From Mumia flava (lineage in GTDB: Bacteria; Actinomycetota; Actinomycetes; Propionibacteriales; Nocardioidaceae), in assembly GCF_002797495.1 (NCBI RefSeq), contig NZ_PGEZ01000001.1:1054001-1118000 (forward strand): a DNA stretch of 64,000 bases, in the 5' to 3' direction. The position numbers and the translations under genes are program-made. Every line of letters begins with the position of its first letter. Within the stretch, counting starts at the first letter, position 1. The notes under the pieces are model-generated. The model searched no databases. It was given only the letters and a program-made list of their open reading frames with translations, and had not been told where the DNA came from. Positions 1 to 7,458 of the stretch are shown in pieces.

Positions 1-258
1 CTCGGGCCGGTGCAGGTTGTCGGTCGAGAGCAGCCACAGCGTGACGACTTTCACATCGAGCTCGTCGCACCAGCCGAGGAACTCGGTGATCTTGTCGGCC
101 CCGGCCTGGTAGCCGCCGGTCACACCGGCACCGGCCCCGCGGGCCCAGCGACGGTTGCCGTCCACGATCACGCCGACGTGCGCCGGGACCTGGTCGGGCC
201 GCAGGTGCCCCAGGATCGTGCGCTCGTAGGCGGAGTAGAGCAGGTCGCGAACCGACAC
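1..258 (-). CDS. Z-isoprenyl diphosphate synthase (UppS family), 3' end outside window
   Basis: The first 86 residues of a cis-prenyltransferase are present; the rest lies outside the window. The GTG start at 258 is preceded by an AGAGGA ribosome site. The diagnostic motif HVGVIVDGNRRWA, carrying the catalytic Asp of cis-prenyltransferases, is followed by GYQAGADKITEFLGWC and by TLWLLSTDNL. Enzymes of this family condense isopentenyl diphosphate units with Z geometry to make short or long prenyl diphosphates for lipid carriers. Divergence from a hemolysin III gene matches M. tuberculosis Rv1086/Rv1085c, where Rv1086 makes Z,E-farnesyl diphosphate, so a short-chain product is likely by synteny only. 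The family assignment is firm; chain length is inferred. Confidence 0.9.
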   Translation of the reverse strand, partial: MSVRDLLYSAYERTILGHLRPDQVPAHVGVIVDGNRRWARGAGAGVTGGYQAGADKITEFLGWCDELDVKVVTLWLLSTDNLHRPE

Positions 259-282
259 GCGGTGTCCTCTCGTGATGCGTCT

Positions 283-302
283 AACCTACGCAAGCGTAGG
301 TT
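283..302. promoter_or_regulatory. 20-bp palindrome, putative operator of the uppS/hemolysin divergent promoter
   Basis: AACCTACGCAAGCGTAGGTT is two perfect 9-bp arms around AA. It sits in the 64-bp gap between two divergent genes and covers the expected -35 region of the + strand gene. The size and symmetry suit a TetR-type dimer, but no regulator gene is adjacent. Confidence 0.55.
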
Positions 303-309
303 CGTTCGC

Positions 310-315
310 TAGGGT
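310..315 (+). promoter_or_regulatory. -10 element TAGGGT, leaderless start of hemolysin III gene
   Basis: TAGGGT lies 7 nt before the GTG at 323, so transcription would begin at or within a base of the start codon. No ribosome-binding site is present, which supports leaderless translation. Confidence 0.45.
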
Positions 316-322
316 CGTCGGC

Positions 323-1027
323 GTGAGCAACCACGAGGTCATCCACGCGTCCGGTCTCGACGTCGGCACGCGCCTGCGCGACGCCGTCGACGAGATCAAG
401 CCTAGACTGCGCGGCTGGTTGCACGCCGCCACGTGGCCGCTGGCGCTCGCGGCCTTCGTCGTGCTGCTCGTGCTCGCCCCCGGCGCCGCCTCGAAGACCG
501 GGGTCGCGGTCTACATGGCGAGCGCGCTGCTGCTCTTCGGGGTCAGCGCCGTCTACCACGTCGGGCGTTGGGGTCCGCGCGCCCAGCTCGCGCTCAAGCG
601 CGTGGACCACGCGAACATCTTCCTGCTGATCGCCGGGTCCTACACGCCCTTCGCCCTGATCCTGCTCGAGCCCCGCGACGCCGCGATGCTGCTCGCGATG
701 GTGTGGGGCGGCGCGCTCGGCGGGGTGGCGTTCCGGGTGTTCTGGGTCGACGCGCCGCGCTGGCTCTACACGCCGATGTACGTGATGCTCGGCTGGGCCG
801 CGGTCCTGTGGCGTGAGGAGTTCGTCGCCGCGACCTCGACGGCCGTCATCGTCCTGATCGTCGTCGGCGGCGTGCTCTACTCCCTCGGCGCCGTCGTCTA
901 CGGGCTCAGGCGCCCGGACCCGTTCCCGCGGTGGTTCGGGTTCCACGAGGTGTTCCACACGCTCACCATCGCGGCCTTCGTCACGCACTACGTCGGCATC
1001 TCGATCGCCGCGTACGCCTTGCGCTGA
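323..1027 (+). CDS. Hemolysin III / PAQR-like membrane protein
   Basis: A 234-residue polytopic membrane protein of the hemolysin III (YqfA, Rv1085c) family. Hydrophobic segments begin at about residue 36 (LALAAFVVLLVLAPG) and continue to the C-terminus, giving about seven spans. Conserved polar residues include VYHVGRW after the second span and the C-terminal FHEVFHTLTIAAFVTHY, where the histidines correspond to the PAQR metal site. The GTG at 323 was chosen because it fits the leaderless promoter; an in-frame ATG lies 17 codons upstream. Biochemical function is not established for actinobacterial members. Synteny with the prenyl synthase is conserved in mycobacteria. Confidence 0.88.
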   Translation: MSNHEVIHASGLDVGTRLRDAVDEIKPRLRGWLHAATWPLALAAFVVLLVLAPGAASKTGVAVYMASALLLFGVSAVYHVGRWGPRAQLALKRVDHANIFLLIAGSYTPFALILLEPRDAAMLLAMVWGGALGGVAFRVFWVDAPRWLYTPMYVMLGWAAVLWREEFVAATSTAVIVLIVVGGVLYSLGAVVYGLRRPDPFPRWFGFHEVFHTLTIAAFVTHYVGISIAAYALR

Positions 1028-1080
1028 CCCTTCGCGTCGCGGAGGACCGCGTACGGGTTGCGCCCAGGTGGTTGCCCCCT

Positions 1081-1283
1081 GACGGTCTCCGTAGCCGGCT
1101 GGGCAGACCCACACCTGGCTACGAAGGTTCTCCCAGCCAGGTGGAGGTCTGCGCAGCCGGCTGGGCGGACCCGCTGCGCTGACCGCTGTTTGACGGTCTC
1201 CGTAGCCGGCTGGGCAGACCCGCACCGGGCTACGAAGGTTCTCCCAGCCAGGTGGAGGTCTGCGCAGCCGGCTACGCAGACCG
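1081..1283. repeat. Two tandem copies of dispersed repeat family B
   Basis: Two nearly identical units start at 1081 and 1192 (period 111). Each has GTAGCCGGCTGGGCAGACC near its start and a CAGCCGGCT core further on; the copy at 1255-1280 is an almost perfect 26-bp palindrome around AGCCGGCT. The array fills the gap between two convergent genes and ends at the stop codon of the DUF255 gene. The same core recurs at 58961-59175. It could form a transcription terminator; its origin as a mobile REP-like element is inferred. Confidence 0.8.
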
Positions 1284-3284
1284 TCAGGCCCGCAGCGCTG
1301 CCGGGTCGGTGACGGGGCGCTCGCAGACGAAACCACGGCAGACGTACGCCGCCGCCGACCCGTCGACGAGATCGCGCCCCTCGAAGAGCGGCACCGCGGT
1401 CCCCGGCGCACCCGCGAGGACGACCGCGCCCGGGGAGTCCAGCCGCAGCGCGGCCCGGTGCAGAACGGCTGCGTCGTCCCCGGTCCCGACCACCGCGACC
1501 TCGACCGGTCCGGCGAGCAGCGCCTCGGCCACCGCGAGCGACGCCCCCGCGAACCGGGGCGCCTTCAACGCCAGCGGAGCCGCCGACGCCACCGCCCGCT
1601 CCGCACCCTCGCGGTAGCGCGACTCGCCGGTCACCGCTCCCAGCGCGACCAGCGCCGCGGCCGCCGCGGACGCACCGGACGGCGTCGCGTTGTCGGAGAC
1701 GTCACGCGGGCGTACGACGAGGTCCGGCGCGTCGTCGGCGGTGTCGTAGAACCCACCCGACTCCTCGTCGGTGAAGTGGGCCAGGATCCGGTCGCACAGC
1801 GCACGCGCTCGCTCCAGCCACACCGCGTCGCCGGTGACGCCGAGCACCGCGAGGTACGCCTCCGCGACGCAGCCGTAGTCCTCCAGCACGCCGACGTTCG
1901 TCGACGCGAGGCCGTCGCGAGAGGTCCGCAGCAGGCGGCCGTCGGCGTCGGTGTGCACCCCTGCCAGCAGGGACGCGGCGACGACCGCCGCATCGACGTA
2001 GGCCGGCTCGTCCAGCAGCACGCCCGCCTCGGCGAGCGCGCTCACCGCGAGCCCGTTCCACGCGGCCACGACCTTCTCGTCGCGCGCGGGCGCAGGGCGT
2101 GCTCGCCGCGCCGTCGCCAGCCTCTCCCGCACCGACTCCCAGCGCTCGGGGTCGTTGGGCTCGATCCGGCGCTGGAGCGTCGACGTCCCGTTCTCGAACG
2201 TCCCCTGCGGCGTGACCAGCAGGTGCCGGGCCGCCCACGCCCCGTCCTCGCGCCCGAGCACCTCGACGAGCTGGTCCGGAGTCCACACGTACGTCGCGCC
2301 CTCGACCCCGTCGGTGTCCGCGTCGAGCGCGGAGGCGAACCCGCCCTGAGGGGTGATCAGGTCGGTGAGCAGGAAGTCGGCGGTCTCGCGGACCACCCGC
2401 TCGGCCAGCACGGAGCCGTCGCGCCGCCACAGGTGCAGGTACGCGCGCAGCAGCAGCGCGTTGTCGTACAGCATCTTCTCGAAGTGGGGCACGGTCCAGG
2501 TCGCGTCGACGCTGTAGCGAGCGAACCCGCCGGCCAGCTGGTCGTACATCCCGCCCCGCGCCATCGCCTCGGCCGTCTTCTCGATCATCGACGCCGACTG
2601 CTCGGAGCCCGTCCGCGCCGCGTGGCGCAGCAGGAACTCCAGCACCATCGACGGCGGGAACTTCGGCGCCCCGCCGAACCCGCCGTTCGTCGCGTCGAAC
2701 TGCTCGGCCAGCGTCCGGACCGCCTCGTCCAGGTCGTCCGGGCCGGGCGTACGGCCGCCGCCGCCGGGCGCCAGGCCCGCCGACTCGGCAGCGGCCAGGT
2801 GCTCGACGATCTGTCCACCGACCCGTGCGATGTCGTCGCGCTTCGTACGCCACGTGTCGACCACGGCCTCCAGCACCTGCCCGAATCCCGGCATCTGGTG
2901 GCTGGGGCGCGGCGGGAAGTACGTGCCGGCGAAGAACGGCTCACCGCTCGGCGTCAGCACGACCGTCATCGGCCAGCCGCCCTGCCCCGTCATGGCGGTC
3001 GTCGCGCGCATGTAGACGGCGTCGACGTCCGGGCGCTCCTCGCGGTCGACCTTGACCGGGACGAAGTGCTCGTTCAGGTACGCAGCGAGCTCGGGGTCCT
3101 CGAACGACTCGCGCGCCATCACGTGGCACCAGTGGCACGCGGCGTACCCGACGCTCAGCAGCACCGGCACGTCCCGCTCGGCCGCCAGCGCGAACGCGTC
3201 GTCGCCCCACTCGTGCCAGTCGACGGGGTTGTCGGCGTGCTGCAGCAGGTACGGGGAGGTCGCGCGGCTGAGTCGGTTGGCCAT
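1284..3284 (-). CDS. DUF255 thioredoxin-fold protein (YyaL / Rv1084 / SPATA20 family)
   Basis: A 666-residue member of the YyaL/SPATA20 family, two-domain proteins with an N-terminal thioredoxin-like fold and a large helical-barrel domain. The N-terminus shows the family hallmarks [17 protein letters not shown] and the redox motif C50-H-W-C53, followed by [11 protein letters not shown] and FFAGTYFPP. The C-terminal two thirds contain barrel motifs such as [18 protein letters not shown] and [14 protein letters not shown]. The ATG at 3284 gives the usual family N-terminus and follows a -10 hexamer by 7 nt. The substrate of the family is unknown. Synteny matches Rv1084 of M. tuberculosis. Confidence 0.93.
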   Translation of the reverse strand: MANRLSRATSPYLLQHADNPVDWHEWGDDAFALAAERDVPVLLSVGYAACHWCHVMARESFEDPELAAYLNEHFVPVKVDREERPDVDAVYMRATTAMTGQGGWPMTVVLTPSGEPFFAGTYFPPRPSHQMPGFGQVLEAVVDTWRTKRDDIARVGGQIVEHLAAAESAGLAPGGGGRTPGPDDLDEAVRTLAEQFDATNGGFGGAPKFPPSMVLEFLLRHAARTGSEQSASMIEKTAEAMARGGMYDQLAGGFARYSVDATWTVPHFEKMLYDNALLLRAYLHLWRRDGSVLAERVVRETADFLLTDLITPQGGFASALDADTDGVEGATYVWTPDQLVEVLGREDGAWAARHLLVTPQGTFENGTSTLQRRIEPNDPERWESVRERLATARRARPAPARDEKVVAAWNGLAVSALAEAGVLLDEPAYVDAAVVAASLLAGVHTDADGRLLRTSRDGLASTNVGVLEDYGCVAEAYLAVLGVTGDAVWLERARALCDRILAHFTDEESGGFYDTADDAPDLVVRPRDVSDNATPSGASAAAAALVALGAVTGESRYREGAERAVASAAPLALKAPRFAGASLAVAEALLAGPVEVAVVGTGDDAAVLHRAALRLDSPGAVVLAGAPGTAVPLFEGRDLVDGSAAAYVCRGFVCERPVTDPAALRA

Positions 3285-3291
3285 ACGGCTC

Positions 3292-3297
3292 ACGCTA
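3292..3297 (-). promoter_or_regulatory. -10 element TAGCGT, leaderless start of DUF255 gene
   Basis: TAGCGT on the minus strand ends 7 nt before the ATG at 3284 and no Shine-Dalgarno sequence is present, so the transcript probably begins at the start codon. Confidence 0.4.
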
Positions 3298-3386
3298 CGG
3301 CCTCGCCCGACGGCGTACGTACGGGCGCGGGCGGATGCGCGGCCCGGCGACCGGACGGCGGGGCCGGGCCGTGCGAGGATTCCGCG

Positions 3387-4208
3387 GTGACCTCCTCCGT
3401 GCAGCAAGCCCGACACAGCAAGCCCTTCGAGATCGGCGCCAAGATCGGCCTCGTGACGTACGGGGTCGTCCACCTGCTGCTCGCGTGGATCGCCCTCCAG
3501 GTCGCGTGGGGCGGCAGCGGCCAGAGCGCCAGCCAGACGGGCGCGCTCGCCACGATGGCCGACGACACCGTCGGGACGGTGATCCTGTGGCTGACCGGCA
3601 TCGGCCTGATCGCCCTTACGCTGTGGCAGGTGAGCGACGCCATCTGGGGCTTCGGCGACCTCGACCAGCCCAAGCGTGGCTTCAAGAAGACCACAGCCGT
3701 CGGCCGCGCGATCCTGTACGCGGTGCTGGCGTTCACGGCGTTCCGCTACGCCACCGGCGCCGCAGGAGGCTCCAGCGGGTCCGGCAAGACCGAGGAGACC
3801 GCGACCGCGAAGCTCATGAACGCGCCCGGCGGCCCGTGGCTCGTCGCCGCCGTCGGGGTCGGGATCCTCGCGGTGGGGATCTATCAGATCTACAAGGGCC
3901 TGTCGGGATCGTTCACCAAGGAGCTCGACGGCGCCGCGACGGCCGGATCGGGCGGCACGCTCGTCGAGCGGCTCGGCCAGGTGGGCTACACCTCCAAGGG
4001 CATCGCGCTCGGCATCATCGGCGTCCTCTTCGGCATCGCCGCCGCGACCCACGACCCGAAGAAGGCCGGCGGCCTCGACGACGCGCTGCGGACGCTCAAG
4101 GAGCAGCCGTTCGGCCCGTACCTGCTCACGGCGGTCGCCGTCGGCATCGCCGCGTTCGGCGTCTACTGCTTCTTCTGGGCGAAGCACGTCAAGCACCGGG
4201 AGAAGTAG
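3387..4208 (+). CDS. DUF1206 six-span membrane protein
   Basis: A 273-residue membrane protein built from three repeats of about 85 residues, each holding two transmembrane helices: first [19 protein letters not shown], second [19 protein letters not shown], third [19 protein letters not shown]. This three-fold duplication is the DUF1206 architecture seen widely in actinobacteria. GTG at 3387 was chosen because GAGGA precedes it and because it begins just before the conserved first helix. It is transcribed divergently from the DUF255 gene. No function is known for the family and none is suggested by the neighbours. Confidence 0.85.
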   Translation: MTSSVQQARHSKPFEIGAKIGLVTYGVVHLLLAWIALQVAWGGSGQSASQTGALATMADDTVGTVILWLTGIGLIALTLWQVSDAIWGFGDLDQPKRGFKKTTAVGRAILYAVLAFTAFRYATGAAGGSSGSGKTEETATAKLMNAPGGPWLVAAVGVGILAVGIYQIYKGLSGSFTKELDGAATAGSGGTLVERLGQVGYTSKGIALGIIGVLFGIAAATHDPKKAGGLDDALRTLKEQPFGPYLLTAVAVGIAAFGVYCFFWAKHVKHREK

Positions 4209-4221
4209 GACCGGTCCGCCT

Positions 4222-4227
4222 TAGGGT
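4222..4227 (+). promoter_or_regulatory. -10 element TAGGGT, leaderless start of methyltransferase
   Basis: TAGGGT is followed by 6 nt and then the ATG at 4234, with no ribosome-binding site; typical of leaderless actinobacterial mRNAs. Confidence 0.45.
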
Positions 4228-4233
4228 GCGGTC

Positions 4234-4824
4234 ATGGACGCCTCTGCGTGGGACCTGCGCTACACCGAGCAGCCGCAACCCTTCGGCCGGACCCCGAACG
4301 CGACCCTCGTCGCCGCGCTCGCGGGCCTGCGTCCGGGCCGCGCGATCGACCTCGCGTGCGGCGACGGGCGGCACGCCGCCTGGCTGGCGGACAGGGGCTG
4401 GCAGGTGGACGCCGTCGACTTCTCGGCGGCGGCCATCGAGGCGGCGCGTGCGGCGGGACAGGAGGAGGACCACCGGACCGAGCGGATCAGGTGGTACGTC
4501 GACGACGCGCTCTCGTGGGACCCGCCGACGCGCGTCGACCTGGTGCTCGTGGCCTACCTCCAGGTCGAGCGGCTGGACCTCGCGCTCGGACGCGCCCGCA
4601 CCTGGCTCGCTCCCGGAGGCCGGCTCGTGTACCTCGGGCACGCCCGGGAGAACCTCGCGTACGGCGTGGGTGGTCCGCGCGACGCCGAGGTCCTCCCGAC
4701 CCCGACCTCGTTGGCCGCCGCCCTCGACGGGATGCAGATCGAGACGCTGCACCACGTGGTCCGGGCGACCGGGGCCGGCGACGCCTACGACGTGCTCGCC
4801 GTGGCCGGCGAGTTCGAGGGGTGA
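4234..4824 (+). CDS. Class I SAM-dependent methyltransferase
   Basis: A 196-residue protein with a compact Rossmann methyltransferase fold. Motif I is AIDLACGDGRHAAWLADRG at about residues 36-54, motif II is the acidic VDAVDFS that follows, and the post-motif LVLVAYLQVERLDLAL corresponds to strand 4. It resembles the small TehB/UbiE-like methyltransferases (Methyltransf_25 type). The N-terminal WDLRYTEQPQPFG is also typical of that group. Substrate cannot be deduced; downstream lies only a repeat array and a convergent small gene. Expression is probably from its own leaderless promoter. Confidence 0.85.
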   Translation: MDASAWDLRYTEQPQPFGRTPNATLVAALAGLRPGRAIDLACGDGRHAAWLADRGWQVDAVDFSAAAIEAARAAGQEEDHRTERIRWYVDDALSWDPPTRVDLVLVAYLQVERLDLALGRARTWLAPGGRLVYLGHARENLAYGVGGPRDAEVLPTPTSLAAALDGMQIETLHHVVRATGAGDAYDVLAVAGEFEG

Positions 4825-4828
4825 GGGG

Positions 4829-5138
4829 GGTCTCGATCGCTCGCTGCGCTCGCGCCTCGACCAGCGGGGTGAGCCACGCTCGCGCCTCGACCCGCGGGGG
4901 TTCCGTTCGTCGAGGCCGAGCGGAGCGAGGATCGAGACGCCCGCTCTCGCGCCTCGACCAGCGGGGGTTCCGTTCGTCGAGGCCGAGCGGAGCGAGGATC
5001 GAGACGCCCGCTCTCGCGCCTCGACCAGCGGGGGGGTGTGTGTCGCTGCTCTCGCGCCTCGACCAGCGGGGGTTCCGTTCGTCGAGGCCGAGCGGAGCGA
5101 GGATCGAGACGCCCGCTCTCGCGCCTCGGCCCGCGGGA
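4829..5138. repeat. Array of dispersed repeat family A
   Basis: This 310-bp gap is entirely made of repeats. It opens with GGTCTCGATCGCTCGCTGCG and holds three copies of a unit containing GTCGAGGCCGAGCGGAGCGA (copies starting near 4901, 4968 and 5073), interspersed with GCGCCTCGACCAGCGGGG. Left and right halves are inverted relatives, so each element can fold into a long hairpin. It fills the space between convergent genes and stops 3 bp before the stop codon of the small membrane protein gene. Relatives occur inside mfd (61697-61777) and possibly at the start of the alcohol dehydrogenase gene. No gene is visible here. Confidence 0.85.
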
Positions 5139-5141
5139 GGG

Positions 5142-5348
5142 TCAGGCGTCGTCGCTCGAGCGCTCGTCACCCGAGGGCTGCTGGCGCCGCTCGGTGGCGT
5201 CCTCGTCGAAGTCGACCTTCTTGAGCTGGCGGTTCATGCTGCGCATCAGGAAGAACAGCCCGGCGCACAGACCGAGAACGATGAACAGCGCGACCCAGCC
5301 GGCCGGCTTCCATTCGATCTCCTGGGCGGCGAGCAGAACGGTTGACAT
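5142..5348 (-). CDS. Small single-span membrane protein (Rv1083-like)
   Basis: A 68-residue protein with one transmembrane helix (AGWVALFIVLGLCAGLFFLM, about residues 16-35) followed by a basic then acidic cytoplasmic tail. It sits directly downstream of mca in the same orientation, 63 bp away, as the small Rv1083 gene does downstream of Rv1082 in M. tuberculosis. The ATG has a GGAGGTC ribosome site and also a -10 like hexamer TAGGCT 7 nt upstream, so it may have its own promoter. Function unknown; identity rests on position and topology. Confidence 0.7.
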   Translation of the reverse strand: MSTVLLAAQEIEWKPAGWVALFIVLGLCAGLFFLMRSMNRQLKKVDFDEDATERRQQPSGDERSSDDA

Positions 5349-5411
5349 GACCTCCAGCCTACGCCCGCCGAACCGCGCCGAGCCTGCCAGGGCGCGATCG
5401 GCCCGGGCCGG

Positions 5412-6284
5412 TCAGCGCAGGCCCGCGAACAGGTCGTCCTCGGGGACCGACGTCGGCACGTGCGAGGTGACCAGCTGGTAGTCCTCGGTCGGCCAGGCCT
5501 CCGCGCGGACCTCGTGCGGCACGGCGAACCAGTGGCCGTTCGGGTCGATCTGCGTCGCGTGCGCCCGCAGGGCGTCGTCGGCGACGCCGAAGTAGTCCGC
5601 GCACGGCACCCGCGTCGTCAGCCGCTTCTCCTCGTCGGGGTCCACCTTCCACTTCTCCAGCCGCTCGGCGTAGATCGGCTCGAGCCCGTGGCGCTGCAGC
5701 GCGGCGTCGACCGCCTCGGCACGCGCACGCGACCAGCCGCGGTGGTAGTACAGCTTCTGCGGCTGCCACGGGTCGCCCAGCTCGGGGTACGCGGTGGCGT
5801 CGCCGGCCTTCTCGAACGCCTCCACGCTGATCTTGTGGCACATGATGTGGTCCGGGTGCGGATAGCCGCCGTTCTCGTCGTACGTCGTCACGACGTGCGG
5901 CCGGAACGAACGCATCAGCGCGATCAGCGGCTTGGCTGCCTCCTCGACCGGCACCAGCCCGAAGCACCCCTCCGGCAGCGGCGGGGGCGGGTCGCCCTCG
6001 GGCCACCCCGAGTCCACGAAGCCCAGCCAGTCCTGCTTGATCCCGAGGATCTCGCGGGCCCGGTCCATCTCCTCGCGCCGGATCTCGCCGATCAGCTCGG
6101 GATTGTCCTTGATCCCGGGATGGTCGAAGCTCGGGTTCAGGATCGAGCCGCGCTCCCCTCCGGTGCACGTCACCACGTGCACGTCGACGCCCTCGGCCAC
6201 GTACTTCGCCGTCGACGCAGCACCCTTGCTCGACTCGTCGTCGGGATGTGCATGCACGTGCATGAGGCGCAACTTCTCGGCCAC
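5412..6284 (-). CDS. mca: Mycothiol S-conjugate amidase Mca
   Basis: A 290-residue zinc amidase of the LmbE/PIG-L family (M. tuberculosis Mca is 288). It cleaves mycothiol S-conjugates to a mercapturic acid that is exported and glucosaminyl-inositol that is recycled. The N-terminal metal-binding motif HVHAHPDDESSKGAA (His13, Asp16) and the later GGYPHPDHIMCH supply the zinc ligands. The SSKGAA sequence and the neighbours DUF4307 and greA favour Mca over the deacetylase MshB. GTG at 6284 has an AGGAG site at good spacing. Its presence implies that the organism makes mycothiol. Confidence 0.93.
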   Translation of the reverse strand: MAEKLRLMHVHAHPDDESSKGAASTAKYVAEGVDVHVVTCTGGERGSILNPSFDHPGIKDNPELIGEIRREEMDRAREILGIKQDWLGFVDSGWPEGDPPPPLPEGCFGLVPVEEAAKPLIALMRSFRPHVVTTYDENGGYPHPDHIMCHKISVEAFEKAGDATAYPELGDPWQPQKLYYHRGWSRARAEAVDAALQRHGLEPIYAERLEKWKVDPDEEKRLTTRVPCADYFGVADDALRAHATQIDPNGHWFAVPHEVRAEAWPTEDYQLVTSHVPTSVPEDDLFAGLR

Positions 6285-6330
6285 TCCGGCTCCTTCTCCT
6301 CGCCGCAACCCACTCGGTCACAATGGTTGC

Positions 6331-6735
6331 ATGTCGAGCACGCCGTCGGACCTGTCCACCTCCCGGTACGGCCGCCGCACCGCTCCCGGTCGGCGGTTCT
6401 GGATCGTCCTGGCGGTCGTCGGGGTCGGTCTGGGCGTGCTGGGCTCCTGGTGGCTCTCGTCGTGGCAGCAGGACCAGGTCACCGCCGCGGCCAAGGTGGT
6501 CGCGTACGACGTGCTGTCGGACCACCAGATCGAGGTGACGATCGACGCGTTCCACGTCGACGGGCGGGCCGCGGAGTGCGACGTGGCCGCGCAGGCCGTC
6601 GACCACACCTACGTCGGGGAGAGGACGATCGCGGTGCCCGCCGCCGACGACGACCGGACCTCGGTCCGTGAGGTGATCGACACCGAGCGCCGCGCCGTCT
6701 CGGCCGACGTGACGTCCTGCCGACTGACCGACTGA
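6331..6735 (+). CDS. DUF4307 membrane-anchored protein (Rv1081c-like)
   Basis: A 134-residue protein with a basic N-terminus, one transmembrane helix (FWIVLAVVGVGLGVLGSWWL, about residues 23-42) and an extracytoplasmic domain of about 85 residues. That domain contains the DUF4307 pattern of YDVLSDHQIEVTIDA and two cysteines (AAECDVAAQ and SCRLTD) that could form a disulfide. It is divergent from mca and just upstream of greA, the order found in mycobacteria. The ATG is 6 nt after a weak -10 (CACAAT at 6319-6324), suggesting a leaderless message. Function unknown. Confidence 0.83.
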   Translation: MSSTPSDLSTSRYGRRTAPGRRFWIVLAVVGVGLGVLGSWWLSSWQQDQVTAAAKVVAYDVLSDHQIEVTIDAFHVDGRAAECDVAAQAVDHTYVGERTIAVPAADDDRTSVREVIDTERRAVSADVTSCRLTD

Positions 6736-6759
6736 GCCCCCGGCTCGGCTCGTTCGACC

Positions 6760-6787
6760 TTGGTCGGGCGCCCGATTCTGGTACCGT
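6760..6787 (+). promoter_or_regulatory. Candidate greA promoter
   Basis: TTGGTC at 6760-6765 and TACCGT at 6782-6787 are separated by 16 nt, upstream of greA. The predicted start site near 6794 would give a leader of about 50 nt that begins with the hairpin at 6798-6818. Confidence 0.4.
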
Positions 6788-6797
6788 GGAGCCCTGG

Positions 6798-6823
6798 CCC
6801 CAGGCATGTTGTCTGGGGTTTGT
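6798..6823 (+). promoter_or_regulatory. Hairpin with T-rich tail in greA leader
   Basis: CCCCAG at 6798-6803 pairs with CTGGGG at 6813-6818 and is followed by TTTGT. This looks like a short intrinsic-terminator-type hairpin in the 5' leader. It may attenuate greA or stabilise the mRNA 5' end; regulation is inference. Confidence 0.35.
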
Positions 6824-6844
6824 TACATCAAGGAGCAGTCCCCC

Positions 6845-7351
6845 ATGACCACGTCGAACGAGAACGTCATCTGGCTCACCCAGGAGGCCTACGACGCCCT
6901 CCAGGCCGAGCTGGACCATCTTCGTGGGCCTGCGCGGACCGAGATCGCCACGAAGATCGCCGAGGCCCGCGACGAAGGCGACCTGCGTGAGAACGGCGGC
7001 TACCACGCCGCGCGTGAGGAGCAGGGCAAGGCCGAGGCCCGGATCCGCCAGCTCGAGGACATGCTGCGCCGCGCGCAGGTCGGCGAGCAGCGCGCCGACG
7101 ACGGCCTGGTCGAGACCGGCATGATCATCACCATCAGGTTCGCCGGCGACGACGACACCGAGTCCTTCCTGCTCGGCTCCCGGGAGATGCTCGCCCTCGA
7201 CGGATCCGTCGACATCGAGGTCTTCTCCCCGCAGTCCCCGCTCGGCTCCGCCATCCTCGGCAAGCGCGCCGGCGAGACGGCGTCGTACGAAGCGCCGAAC
7301 GGCAGCACCGTCAGCGTCGAGATCGTCGACGCCAAGCCGTACGTCGGCTGA
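6845..7351 (+). CDS. greA: Transcription elongation factor GreA
   Basis: A 168-residue GreA/GreB family protein. It binds the RNA polymerase secondary channel and stimulates cleavage of backtracked RNA. The N-terminal coiled coil carries the conserved GDLRENGGYHAAREEQGKAE, including the acidic tip (Asp, Glu) that coordinates magnesium, and the C-terminal FKBP-like domain contains SPLGSAILGKRAGETASY. Start ATG follows AAGGAGCAG. Length agrees with mycobacterial GreA (164). The gene is separated from the convergent ilvA by a strong hairpin. Confidence 0.96.
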   Translation: MTTSNENVIWLTQEAYDALQAELDHLRGPARTEIATKIAEARDEGDLRENGGYHAAREEQGKAEARIRQLEDMLRRAQVGEQRADDGLVETGMIITIRFAGDDDTESFLLGSREMLALDGSVDIEVFSPQSPLGSAILGKRAGETASYEAPNGSTVSVEIVDAKPYVG

Positions 7352-7415
7352 CGTCGACCCCGGCACCGGTCGATCGGGGCCACCGCCGATCCGGCCCCGC
7401 GCGCTCGCACGGCCC

Positions 7416-7458
7416 GAGCCCCTCCCGCCGACCCCACGTGGTCCGGCCGGAGGGGCTC
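7416..7458. terminator. Bidirectional terminator between greA and ilvA
   Basis: GAGCCCCTCC at 7416-7425 is perfectly complementary to GGAGGGGCTC at 7449-7458. The right arm overlaps the ilvA stop codon. It lies between convergent genes and can serve both. Confidence 0.65.

Noticed and set aside
5412-6284. MshB (mycothiol biosynthetic deacetylase) as the identity
   Set aside because: The SSKGAA motif, length of 290 and the greA/DUF4307 context fit Mca better; MshB normally lies elsewhere.
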